Assembly: GCA_026874595.1 (NCBI GenBank)
Contig: CM049314.1
Location: 68,072,300-68,136,299 of the forward strand
Direction of reading: 5' to 3'
From: Sipunculus nudus
Lineage: Eukaryota; Annelida; Sipuncula; Golfingiida; Sipunculidae
DNA: 64,000 nucleotides
Shown in pieces: positions 50,046 to 62,817 of the stretch. Position numbers and translations under genes: made by a program. How positions within the stretch are numbered: position 1 is the stretch's first letter; every line of letters starts with the position of its first letter. The notes under the pieces are model-generated. The model did not search any database, was not told where the DNA came from, and saw only the letters and a program-made list of their open reading frames with translations.

Positions 50046-50894
50046 CCTATATAAGTGAAAATTGTAGAACTTGATAATGCATCGCCATGTAGACATCATT
50101 TAGCATATCTATCATGCGAGAAATACATTTATATTATTTAAACAAATAAATGTTAACCTGCGTGTGTGTTTCAGATAGAAACTCCATGTTGATCAAGTTT
50201 GGAAACCTGTCATTTGCATACCCTATTACTTCATATATATTTGATTACGTTATAAAAGCAAAAAAGGCACGGAATGAAATGTTGTTGTAGTAAAAGCTGT
50301 ATAATTATGCGAGTCAAGAATTTATTTCAGAAATATACAAACATATGCATCTAATTTAGAAGATTAAATCAATCATCTTTTTCAACTAATACTCTAGACT
50401 GCCACTATTTGTACATCCTATTGTAGAAAAAATCGGCCGGCCATAGCGAATGCTTCGGATATTTATTATGCCTTTTTACCTCACTGTCAGGGCAGATACC
50501 TTTTTGTTCTATTTTAATTCTTTATAGGCAATATTATATTAAATTATTATATTAAATTTTGTGCATTCAGTTAAATGCTAAAACCCTTCCGGTCAACATG
50601 AGATTATGACAGGAAGGACTGTGCAAAATGTGACCTTTCCTTTTGATTCGTAAATGATCCTAATTTTCCACGCTAAACATATAACCATCAAAGTTTATCA
50701 CATATAATCATTTAACATATTATATCTCTTAATTACAGCATAGTTGCAACTATCATAAAAATACAGTTTGTCTCTGTTCAGTTTCAGCTGATGATCACGT
50801 CAACAAGTCTTCGAAAAGGGAGATTGAGAGATTTAGAAAATGAATGCAGGGAAAATTACATGTATAATCATTTAGGAGATAAACAAACTTTTAG
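50046..50894. other. No further lectin exons recognised
   Basis: The 850 bp between block D and the CTLD exon should hold exons 1-3 if this locus were whole. A word 'atacagtttgtctctgttcag' near 50762 is faintly like exon 1, but there is no credible exon 2 or 3. Confidence 0.4.
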
Positions 50895-51180
50895 AAATTA
50901 TAAACGGAACAAAATTTGAATTTGGAAAATTTGGCCACTGGGGTTATAGGGTTGGCGGTACTGACATACGGAACGATGAACACTGGCAATGGGTGACATC
51001 TGGTGTCAGATTCTCGTACAAAAAATGGTACACAGCCCAACCCGACAACAACAACGGACGTGAGAACTGTAGTTTAGTATGTCCCAGGTTCGACTGGGTA
51101 TGGAATGACAATTCATGCAATTTTTCCTTTGTGTGATACATCTTCGAATCCCCGTCAAGAAAGTCCGAATGGTAAGATCA
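50895..51180 (+). pseudogene. C-type lectin last exon, cut short by a premature stop
   Basis: After an AG at 50893-50894, in the phase used by the live gene, the exon reads GHWGYRVGGTD, HWQWVTSGVRF, WYTAQPDNNNGRENC and WVWNDNSC, so QPD and WND are intact. A TGA at 51134-51136 stands where the live gene has glycine, and the codon for the last conserved cysteine is TTC (YIFES after the stop). The first exons are missing. Most likely a recently dead paralogue of the 43.8 kb gene. The long conserved frame means a truncated product cannot be fully excluded. Confidence 0.8.
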
Positions 51181-53289
51181 TGCTATATCGTTGATCATAA
51201 GAAAAATCAAATATAACATTTTATTTTTGTTCTGCACATACACATCTGAGAGCTTAGGTGTGTTAATTAAGTGTGAGTGTTTAACTACCTGCGCCAGCAC
51301 TTCTGCATGTGATAGTGAAGATATACAGCTACTTCCACTAATCGTTATATATCTTATCTTTAGGGCTAATGCGCGGTCTTTTGGCTAGGCATATTCTTGT
51401 GATTCAAGAATCTTAATAAAGTTATTGGATAAAATAATTTCCCAAATGTAGGCCTATGTTTTATTATACAGTCTATGAACAACAAAAATATATCTATCGA
51501 AAAAAAACCCAATCCTTTTTAAAAATAATTCTCAATTGAAAAAAATAACCTATTGCTTTTATTTCACATTATAAAATATTATTACATCTGATATTTATTT
51601 GTGTTTCGATGTATCACAAGACGTAGATTTCCCTATTCTCAAAATAAGGTAAAAGCAATTAAAGGGACCCAAACTTTAATATGCCTACCAGACAGTGGTA
51701 GATACGTTTTCAATACGGGTTGTCACTTCACAAAATATTACCCAAATATCCTAGGTCAAAGATTCGCATCAGATATTTTTTGTTCTGATTTCCAATGTCG
51801 TACACTCCATAGCCGTTTCCCCTTTATCGCTCTGTTACGGGCCTCTGGGGAGAAGGGTTTCCAGGGACAATTTACCGATTACATACATCTGTTTTTTTAT
51901 ATTATCTTCAGTCTCGCCTAAGAAATTTATATATGTTTTGTTTATATGAGTGAGTGTAACACATTCCCCCTTATGATAAAATATATCAAATACTCTGGAA
52001 TAATATACTTAGTACTTAATAAACTTAATAAATAATATTTCTTATTAATTTTACATTGTCAGTATTTCATTTACATTTGTATTGTAACCTGGTTTTTTTA
52101 TATTTCTTGTCGTATTGGTCATATTGTATTGCATTTTATACCTGCCACATTACTCTGCTTACATCAGATGTGTTCTTCTGCTACGGGATACCCTGCCAAA
52201 TATTGTAACAAAAACAAATTAATAAAAAGTAATAACATTACACCTTTTCCGCACCAGGCTGATTGTCTGAGCCTTACCTTTTGTCTGCCATAATCGGTGA
52301 GGGCGGGCGGGTTTTTATTTTTGACCTGGTTTTGTATGTTTCGATAAAAATGTCATATGATCAGGCAAAATCATAAAAATAACAATTTTTTTTTTTTTTT
52401 GCTTAACAGGTTAAAGCCGTACATAAATTTATCATTTGTCTTCTTGAAAGATAAAAATCAGGAAAAAAATTTTGATGCGGGGGGGGGGGGGGGTGTTAAA
52501 ATTGACGCGGGCGGTACCTGAGAACAATACCTTTTATTTATTTATTTTTTTTTTTTTTGCCTAGGAATACGACTCTGCTGGTCAGGGTTTGTGGGCTTTA
52601 AAATCTACAGGTCATTAAATCCTGAATTAGATGTTTTGGGACAGTAAATTAGTATGCGATAGAACTAGCATTTTGAGATGCTCCCCATACTGTGGCAATC
52701 TAGGACTGGAGTAACCGCCTGGGCTGTGACACCTGTTAATTACCCACACATAAATAAAAGTGTTCATAGGGACAATGCTACTTTATGGAATCAGCCATTA
52801 ATTGCCACAGGGACAGTGAACGGGCTGAGGGTGACATTATTGCACACCCCACCCGCCAACTTAGCTCACACGGTCTATTATTGAAGACTGTAAGGTGGGT
52901 GTTTCGTTCAAGTACTTTGCATTACAATTGTTTCAAGGAAAATTATTAAAACACGGTTTTTTTTGTGGTAAACACTTCACGGAATAAGTAATGTAAGCAA
53001 GCAAAGGAGTGTAAGAAATTTTGATTTTAAAGTTTGGAAGTTGAGTCTCGGAGTCTCGGCCGTCCAACAGTGCCCAACAAAAAGAGGTTTGTTTTAAATA
53101 TATAAACGACCTCTGGTGGAAGGGGAGTCGAGGTTTCTGGTGGCGGCAGTCCGTTCGCGCCAACTTTTTGGCATCACAAACGGTTGTTGGTGTCACTGTA
53201 GCTTGCAGAATATAGTTTACCATTGTTTGCCAAGGATCTCCCTGGATTTTATGTGAGAAATTTCTAGGGCTCATGAACACAATCTGTAC
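51181..53289. other. No recognised gene; one unassigned frame
   Basis: The frame at 51601-51921 would give about 106 codons (it opens on GTG, so the usable part is shorter) with five cysteines. I do not recognise it. A G run lies near 52480-52492 and T runs near 52389 and 52547. The minus-strand frame of 115 codons at 52933-53280 is unsupported. Confidence 0.4.
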
Positions 53290-54450
53290 CCTGTCTGACT
53301 GTTCAAAAGTATGCTTCTAGTAAGTAGCTTGCAGAATATAGGTCACCGTGGCCTAATTTTAAATTTCAAAGGAGATTTGCCCGGGACTTCTCTGGATAAT
53401 GAGTTAAAGACTCTAGGCCTTATATACACAATTTTCTCATATCTGTCGTTCAAGGTGCTCAAGTCATGTTTTTGGCATGTAGCATGCAGAATACGGGTCA
53501 CCATGAACTAATTCCAAGTTTCCAAAGGAACTGCCCAAGATCTCCCTGGGTGTTGTATTAGATGATTATAGGCTATACGTATACAATTGTTTCTCCTATC
53601 TGACTGTATATAACATGTATTTTAAGAATTTAGTATCCTAATTTCAGGATTCAAAGGAGACTTCCCTAGGACCTCACTTGATTTTACAGTAGTTGGTTAC
53701 ATGGATAAGAATACAATTTGTACCCTGCCTGTCTGTAGCTCCCAGAATATAGGTCACCATGACCTAATTTAAGGTTTTCAAGGAGATTTGCGGTAGGGGA
53801 TTCTAGGCCTAGCAGATATTTAGGATGCTCATATGACATATTTTTCTATGGCTCGCAGAAAATAGGTTACGGTGACCAAATTTCATTTTTGACGGACATT
53901 TACCCCGGACTTGCCGTAATGTTATATTAAAAGATTCTTGGTCTAATTGATACAACTATAATTTTAAAATTATGTTTGTATGCCTGCAAATTGCAGAATA
54001 AAGGTCACCAAAAACCTTATTGATGATTTTTCTAGAACCTCTCTGGCTATTGAGATAACAGATTCCAGGACAAAGAGATACAATTATGCTCATCTGAAAT
54101 TCAGGGTGCTCATATGACATCTTTTTTCCTATAGATCGCGGAATATAGATCATCATGAACTCATTACAGATTTTCAAGGAGATTTGCCTATGACCTCACT
54201 GAATGTAACGTTAGAGGATTCTAGGCATAAGGGATACAAATTTTTTTTCGTCTGACTGTCTGGGTGCGCAGAATCATATTTTGGGTCCGTGGGTTGACGA
54301 CTATACGTCACAATGACCTAATATAAGGTTTCCAAGGAGATTTACCCTGGATGTACAGTTTCTTGGTCTAACGGTTACGATTTGTGCTGTGCGAACGGAC
54401 GGCCGGACGACGATCGCTGTAGCTCAGATGACTGGAGTCAGCTGAGCCAA
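53290..54450 (+). repeat. Tandem-array element, island B
   Basis: Diverged units of roughly 150-180 bp repeat 'gcagaatataggtcaccatgacctaatt', 'caaggagatttgcc', 'gattctaggc' and 'tacaatttgt'. The right end reads 'gaacggacggccggacgacg', then 'gtagctcag' and 'gtcagctgagcc'. This ending matches that of island C, and its 'gtcagctgagc' is the inverse complement of 'gctcagctgac' at the left end of island A. Same family as 3088-5540 and 56935-58141, older here. The left arm is not seen. Confidence 0.75.
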
Positions 54451-56032
54451 AACCTATTAAACCCGTACCATATGAATAAATTACACCAAAGCATATCCTA
54501 GTAAACTCTTTCTAATTGAGCCGGGACTCGAGGGAACATGAAATGAGTTGAGATTATTGTTAATTAATGAATTATCTAACATAATTCATAATAAAAAAAC
54601 TGACCTATGAACATTTACATTCATTTTATATATTAATATTTTAACTTTCAATTTGCCTTCCAACGGGGGACGGATTATTTTCCCGATTAATATCCTGTCG
54701 CGAATTTCGCTAATGTGAAACTGTCACGAAGAAAATAACCGCGCCATGTACATATAGCTAGCCTCCGTTGCTCTGTACCCATTATTGTACTCCATTACAA
54801 TGTGCTACATTTTGTATTGTAATGCAAACTCTGATATGGACATTCCATTATGTTATCATGCTGTTATATAGTAGGGTACACAAGGTCAAGGTTTCTGGAG
54901 GGCATTGGGCAGTGTAGCAGGTCGTGTTTGAACATACAAGTTTTGTAAAACCAGTTTGATATACTATATATAAGTTCGAAAGGCGAAAGCTCCATTTAAT
55001 TTAATACGAGACCAACAATGTATTAATCATGTACAGAGTGTTATCAAGTAATGAACTATCCGTCTTGTTCCATTGTCATTCATATCACAGCACCAATGAC
55101 TTGAAGTGCGACCACTTATCTTAATGTGAGCAAAGAGATTTTAAGATTTGGAGTAACAAGTCCCAACGGCCTAGGCCAGCCCCGACACTTAATTGCAATT
55201 GGCACTCGATAATCCCATCAACCCTATATTGAGGCCATTGTGTGTCACGTACCAAACTTACACTGCCTTTGACCCTGTCCACTTGTCCCAATTAATTGAC
55301 GGTCACAAAGACAAACAATGCTAGTCAGAGTGATAAATCCAGTTGTTGAGTGGGAAATTCCTGGAGTTATATCGACTTAAAACATGTGCGTGCAGACAGT
55401 TTGTTATATTAAGAATAACGCGCACAAGATATTTCAGGTTGAGCAAGTGTCGGGAACTCACTTCAGCAACATTGGGACGAATGCAGCCATTTTTGAATTG
55501 ATTTTGCTGTCATATACGACGCATCACTGATAAGAAAAATTTGAGTTTCTTCGAATTAATGCTTAATCTTTCTTATGTCGCATCAATTGGCACACTGTAC
55601 ACTGAAACTGATTATTTTTGAGGTTTATAATAATCCTCTGAGGCTGAATATTTGAGCGTAAGACCGTGAATTTAAGTGAGTAGAAACGGAGGTCCCTGGC
55701 GGTCACTTGACACGTATTATCGCAAGTGTGCTCTGGCGCCAAGCGATTGTTCTGGCGGCTGTGGCAACGAAGCGGTCTCATGCAGGGAAATCCCCATTGT
55801 TCGTAAAAAAAACTGTTATATGCTTAAGTTAAAACGAACGAACGGTTCCGAAGGGCGATCATTCACGGACCGCGGTCTTATCAGCGGCATATCTTTGTGC
55901 CACAGATTAACCAGATTTATGGCCCCGTCAATCACTTGGAACACAGACCGAGCATGGACTTGTGACACCAGTGCTATAACTCCTTAATGTGAGCAATAAT
56001 CCGCACGCTCCACTGAAGGTGCTGGCAGGAAA
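54451..56032. other. Region upstream of AGA; no other gene recognised
   Basis: Near 54700 'tcgcgaatttcgctaat' resembles words at 19.86 kb. A 103-codon + strand frame (55676-55987) and a 72-codon - strand frame opposite it are open, but neither is recognisable. The last few dozen bases before 56033 should include the AGA 5' UTR. Confidence 0.45.
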
Positions 56033-58231
56033 ATGCCGCGCTACCTGTTTGTGTGTCTATTGGTAGTCCTTGTCAGTCCTGGAACAGTGCTGCCAAACAG
56101 ACTACCAGCATTCATCGGAACCTGGCCCTTCAGTGTTAACGTCCTGGATAGTGGTACGTTGACTTTACTAGTTTATTTGTGAATAATAATAGTTCCCATA
56201 ACCACACTAACTGTGTTTTTACCAAGAGTTTATAAAACTTAATAAGTGTATCTGTTTTTCGGAATACTTGCGACACACACCAATATTTATATCTTCCCAC
56301 AATTATCTTTGTGAAGTATTTATTTTACTTTTGTCAACTTTCTCATATTTGCAACCGGCTTCTTGGCTGAGTGGTAGAGCGCAGGACTCAAAGCCGGGAG
56401 ATCTCAGCCGAAGCAGTGAGATTTATCACGATCGGCCCCCACCCAGGGTGAGCGCTCTGCAGGCTTTATGGGGAGACTGTGCCCATCAGTCGTGTATCAC
56501 TCACAAACGAGTGAGCCTTTCTGGGGTTCCTCGGTCTTATGACCCAGTAATGGGGATGACACACACCCAGGGCCTGCAAGAGTCGTATACCGAACCTGGT
56601 TGACACCAGGAAAAATCGGATATAAGCACCTGTCACGTAGTTCGATTACCTCCACCCCCCCCCCCCCCCCATCCCCCCCACCCCCAAAATTAAAAAAAAA
56701 CTTTACTATATTTGACACCATTATATAAAAATGTCAATTGAATTTTTTCAAAATTAATGCACCAAAGTATATATATAACCTTTTATTTACTTAATGTAAA
56801 TAACAACCGGCAAATGTAGACCACTAGGTGATCTACTCGAACCTGCATTTATAAAGAAATAAATAATAACATACATGAGTGAATTAAAGCTCAGATTACA
56901 GTATTATAATTATATGCATACATAGTACGTTAAGAAACAAGTGACCCGGGGGTCATGACGCTCAGCTAAAACAGAAAGACGTTCACAGTTGGCATTTTAT
57001 TATCTGAATTAAAAATATTTGTAAGTGGAATCCCAATTAAATTTAAGCGTAGCTCAGAGGATATGTGGAATAGATACCTAATGTCTGGTTTCCATGGAGA
57101 TTGTTTGCATGGACCTCCCTGGATGTAAAACCAGAAGATTCTAGGTTGGTTACGATTTGTACCCTGTTAACAGACGACGCATATTTGAAGGTCCAAACAA
57201 TAGAGAATTAAAATTTGTAAAAATTCGGAAGAAAATCCATGTGGCGCAATTAGTCTGCAGGAACTGATGAAATACTCCATGATGAATGTGCATATTAAGA
57301 ATCATTGTGATGACTTCAGAAACTAGAGGTTTCGTATAAAATTTTTAATTATATTGAGGGGGACTTACGAGCCCTATAGCTCAAAGGATACGGGTAATAG
57401 GAAACCTAATTTTAAATTTCAACGGAGATTTGTCATGGACCTCTCATAATGTCAGGATTGACGTTTTTAGGTTAAATGGTCACGATTTGGGACCTGTTAA
57501 TGGACAATCCCATCTCTGAAGGTCTAAAAATAGAGAAAAATGCGTAAAATTTGATAAAACCCAGTTGGGCCATTCTGCAGGAATCAATGTAACACTCCAT
57601 GATCAATATGCATGCAAAGAGTCATGATGACCAGTGCGTTAGTTGTCCAGATTTTGGAGCTTTTGTATAAAATTTTTAATAATTTTGGTAGGTACTTCTG
57701 TGTGTCATGGTTCGGAAGACCTTATTTCATGTTTCCAAGGAGATTGTCCAATGGTTACGATTTTTGCCCTCTTAACAGGCGACCATATCTTTGAAGATCT
57801 CAAAAATAGAGAAAAAAATGCTTTAAAATTAGAAAAAAAAATCCAGGAGGCGCCACCATTCTGAAGGAACTCACGAAACACCCAGGATGAATATGCATGC
57901 AAAGAATCATGGTGATCAATGCATTAGTTGTTTAAATATTGGAGCTTTTGTACCCATTTTTATTCATTTTGAGTATTTCTGAGCCCCATAGCTCGGAGGA
58001 TATGGGGAACAGAGACCTAATTTCAGGTTTCCAAGGAGATTTTTATGGACCTCCTTGAATGATAAGTAAGACGATTCCAGATCCAGCGGTCACGATTTGT
58101 GCCTTGTTAACAGACGGACGACGGTGTCAGCTAAGCTAAAAATCGCAAAATGATTTATCTCTGACTAAATGTGCCAACATGCAGATCACACATTTAAAAG
58201 TATCAGTCAATATTCCCATTATTATCACAAT

Positions 58232-58283
<52 letters not shown>

Positions 58284-61200
58284 GTATGTTTCATGTGTTT
58301 ATATGTGTCTGTCTCTGCATCTTTGAGTGAACACATGTCCATACCAGCCAGTCCATCCTAAATGCGTTATATGAAATCTCCGCAGTTAACGCAAATCATT
58401 TACCATGGCGCCTTTCTTCCATCCTAAAAGGTTGTCCACTATCACATGAAAAACACCTAAATCTTTAGAGTTATATTATACTAAATTTTTAATTCAATTT
58501 ATTTTAATTTTTCTTACACTTAACAACATTTCTGAATCATCTATTATTAAATTAAAGGTGAATCCATGTTTCAGTAGGCATTTATATTTGACTGAAAGGA
58601 TTTGTTATGTCCAGTGATCCCAGTCATACTAAAAAACTTTACTGCAATGGTCATCCATCTCGGTAATCTTAACAATGGGTACAAGTGATGAAGTGAAAAA
58701 AAAATAATGCATGTATCCCTTAAGAAAAAGGAATTTCCATACGACAAAATATGACTTGATGACAATGTACCTGTAGGTCCTATTGTATGGTAAAAAAATT
58801 ATAAATATAACTTCTTTCTCATCGAAATTTATTTTGTGGTGTTTGACATGGTAAGGCATGCCCATCGTTTTTCTCAAAAACAGATGTCTCGTGATTAGCC
58901 AAAAACGGGTTTATTCCATCTATTTTATTTTAAGGGATGATGCAATATCAGTTTTTATTTCTTTTAACCTGTAGTTCACTATTCGGTGGGCATATAAACA
59001 AAAAAAAGTGATACTGATATGTAACATCAGTAGAAACGACCTCGTGAGTAACTCCCACAGGTTTTTTTTCACTGGAGAAGCATGGTTGATTGTCAACTTG
59101 TCCCAAGGTTATGGATTAATGAGATCAAGATATTTTCCGGCACTATACTGTTGTCTTATCTTGGAGGTTATTTGTAATTGTTTAGAACGTCTTTGTTATT
59201 ACAGTTGATAAATAGTTCACTGATAACAAGTGATAAATTAAATAAATATTTCATATGGTTTCTTATCACGCAAAGGTTCAGTATCTGTTCTATTGAGTCT
59301 AATTATAAGAAAAAATGTGTTCGTTATATTTACATACCCAGACCTGTAAATCCCAGTTCGGGCCATTAAATTGATTCTTGAAGAGTAACATAGTCCCATC
59401 TCATGCCTACGAACGTTTGTGTATGTGCAGTGCGGTATGAAGGACAGGCGGATCACGAAGCGTCTTGAATTTTGTTTTTAACTGCTCGGCAAGTGCCAAC
59501 AATAACTGATGCTTGATAACAAGCATGAGTGTATATCAACATTACAATCCATTCTAAAATCAATATCAAATAAAGGATTCGTTAACCTTATCACAGGGAT
59601 TTGACGAGAAATAAAGGTGGAAAGAGTCTATTGAATTTCATTTGAGCCAAATGTGCTAGCCTTATAAATGTTTCAGTAATAAGAGATCGTTTTGGGAGTT
59701 GGTCAACTTTTTAGGTGTAACTCTGATGCATATACAAGGGGAACATTTCGATGAGTATTTTACTGGGCACCTACCGAAATCAAAGATGGTGTCAGAAGGC
59801 ACTACATTAAAGGACAAACGTTAGGTGCCCCTTCTATCGAGGATACGTCTTCTATTTAGCGATTTAAGGTACCAGATAGCCTCTTATCTAAGTACCAATA
59901 TTTTTAAATTTCGAATTATATAATAAAAGAATATATTTTTTTCTAAATTTTACGTAACCAAGAGTTTCTTATTATTTTTTTTTTTTTATTTTATTTAGAT
60001 AAACATAACAAGAATTGTCCGATGCCGTTTTCCAGATCCAAATTGATTATCAGAAAATAATTAGACACACATAAAACACATGCACACACATCTGAGGATA
60101 TATCGTTTTAGCAAGATATTTGAAAATGAATATGCCAATAGAATTATTAAAATCTAAATAGCAATTTACAAAGATAACAAAGAATGAAGATGCATACATA
60201 CATACTATTTCTTATATAGCGCAACATAAAGCAAGCACAGCTCAATCAGATGCGCTTCACATAAAATTATACGATAAAATTAAGGTAAAAATACATATCC
60301 ATATGTTCTGTATATATAAATATCAATATCAAATGTTAATATAATTAACACGAAGTCATCCCAATACATTATAAATGGTTCATCATTATTACTTTGTGTC
60401 AGTGTGTGTTTTTTTTCTTCATACATGATGCAAGTTAGAGTTATTGCTTTTCTCATCCACAGGTTGGGAGGTTCTACAGCAGGGTGGCAGCTTATTAGAC
60501 GCAGTGGAATTGGGAATCTCAAACGTATGCGAGACCAATGTGTGTGACCGCAGCGTGGGGGCTTATGGGAAGGTCGATGAGGACGGGAGAGCAAGTCTGG
60601 ATTCCCTGATCATGGATGGGTATGTGGACTTTAGTGGTGTAGTCTTGTTTACTTTATCCAAGTCCGACTACACGTCCGAGTTCAAACCAGAACAATTCTG
60701 AATTTCAAAATTTAGACACGGTTAAAGTAAACTCTTCGCCTATCTTTCCTATAGAAAGTAAGTGATTTCCGACTAACTCTGCTTACATATAAACGAGCTC
60801 CAGGTAATATATATATATATATATATGAAAAAGGATGTTGAAAGGTAATTGCTTAAAAATCACCCTTGGCGAAACACAGGTTCATCCCAATGTGTTTGGA
60901 TCATTTTGCCCCCCCCCCCCCCCCCCCAAAAAAAAAAAAGCACGCATATGTGGCTATAAACAAAATGAACAGCATTTTCATACTTTTAATTATTAAAGCT
61001 TCAAGTAATTATCTTAAGTTAGGCCCTAACAGACGTGAAGACCCTTTAAATTATTCATTTAAGGATTCCGCGTTTATGGTGAATATTAAAGCAAAGCCGC
61101 TCGTGCTGAATCAGGGAGGGCGGAGTAAAGATACTGGTCTCAGGTTTCTTCTGCACCCACTCACCCAACCCCAAAATAATAATGTGTAGTTGTTCCTTGC

Positions 61201-62761
61201 GATTCATTAGGCTTGTTAGTTTAAATGTAAAATATATGTTACTTAACATCATTAGACACCTCAAAACCTGGTCGGCCCTTGTGCAGTGTTACATTATGTA
61301 AAAGCTTTCATATATGTAAGGTTATGATAACATATTGCAGAACGATTTTATATTTTAATTGAAGGAAAACTATGAGAGCGGGCGCAGTGGGAAACCTGAA
61401 GAACGTGAAGGAAGGGATCCGCGTGGCCCGAGCCGTAATGAAGTACACAAGGTCAACATTCCTGGCCGGGGCCGAAGGTAAAATTGTATACTAGCTATCA
61501 TTCCAAAACCAAATATTCCCTCCGCCAATGGGCGGCAACATTACTCAAAAGGTTAATAGCGGATTTGGATGGAATTTTCAGGATAGCCCGGCAATGATAC
61601 ATGAGCAGTTGTGGGGGTTATCCGGATCACCATCAGGATGCAGGAATTTCTTGAAAGAAAAATGCTGCATTCTTGATTTCATAAAGTTATAATTGACTGA
61701 TTTTTATGTGACTTTTTTGCCACCAGATTGCGTTAAGTGTCAGTATGCTATAACGTTCAGTCATTGTCCGGCTGTCCGACAATGCCATATGGGGAATGAG
61801 CTCTCAGAGTGCAAATTGCTTGTATTATTATATGACACAAATTATAATATATTTGCTTATAATAAAAATTATAGATTTAACCTGAACTGTGCCTATTTCT
61901 TTAAGAAATTTCCTATTTTTATGCCTATAAAGTAAAAGGATATCAAATTTGTTAAATTTCTGTCCACACTTCTATGAGCACTGTCATCACGGCAGTGGCG
62001 TCATGCAGCCACAGAAGAAAAACTAATACAGAGATGATATCTGACACTGATAGCAAAATAATTAAAAGGATTGAATAATATTAAGCAAAATTTATGAACA
62101 GATGTTCTTTATGTTCTTTCTTTTATGTTATTTCTTTATATTGTCTATGGCAAGATCCTTTAGGAAATGTTGGCGTTCGAGCGCCGTAGTTGAGAAGGTC
62201 ACGGACCCCCGCACTAGCCGCTCCTTAGGAACGATGATAGAACATGTATGTCTAAGTGATTTTTTTATACTTTTCAGCCCAATGATTAGCAAAATTAAGG
62301 GGAAACAGACATGACAAAATAAGGTCTATAAATATTCAATGACTTAACAAGGATGTGAGCTTAGTTGATGTGATGTTTGTTCATGTGTATGAGATCATTG
62401 AGGTACATGAATATTATACACCTGTTTGTATAATGACACAATTCTAACTTAAGTGTATTTGTTCATTAATGAATTTGATCACATTTCTTTACAGTTACCA
62501 AGTTCGCCACTGACATGGGTTTTAAGCTTTCTAACCTAACCAACAATTTCACAGATACGCTGTCTGAGTTTTGGAGGAATAATTCTTGTCAGCCCAACTT
62601 CAGAGAGGTTAAACTTAAGTTATGATCGAATTTTGAAACTGAACCAGTTATCATTTTAATTTATCCAGTACTTCATATGTCATGTCGAAAATCCATGATA
62701 AAATGGCCAAACTTCACACTTGAGCTTTACAAACAAATATATAATAATTTACACACACATC

Positions 62762-62817
<56 letters not shown>

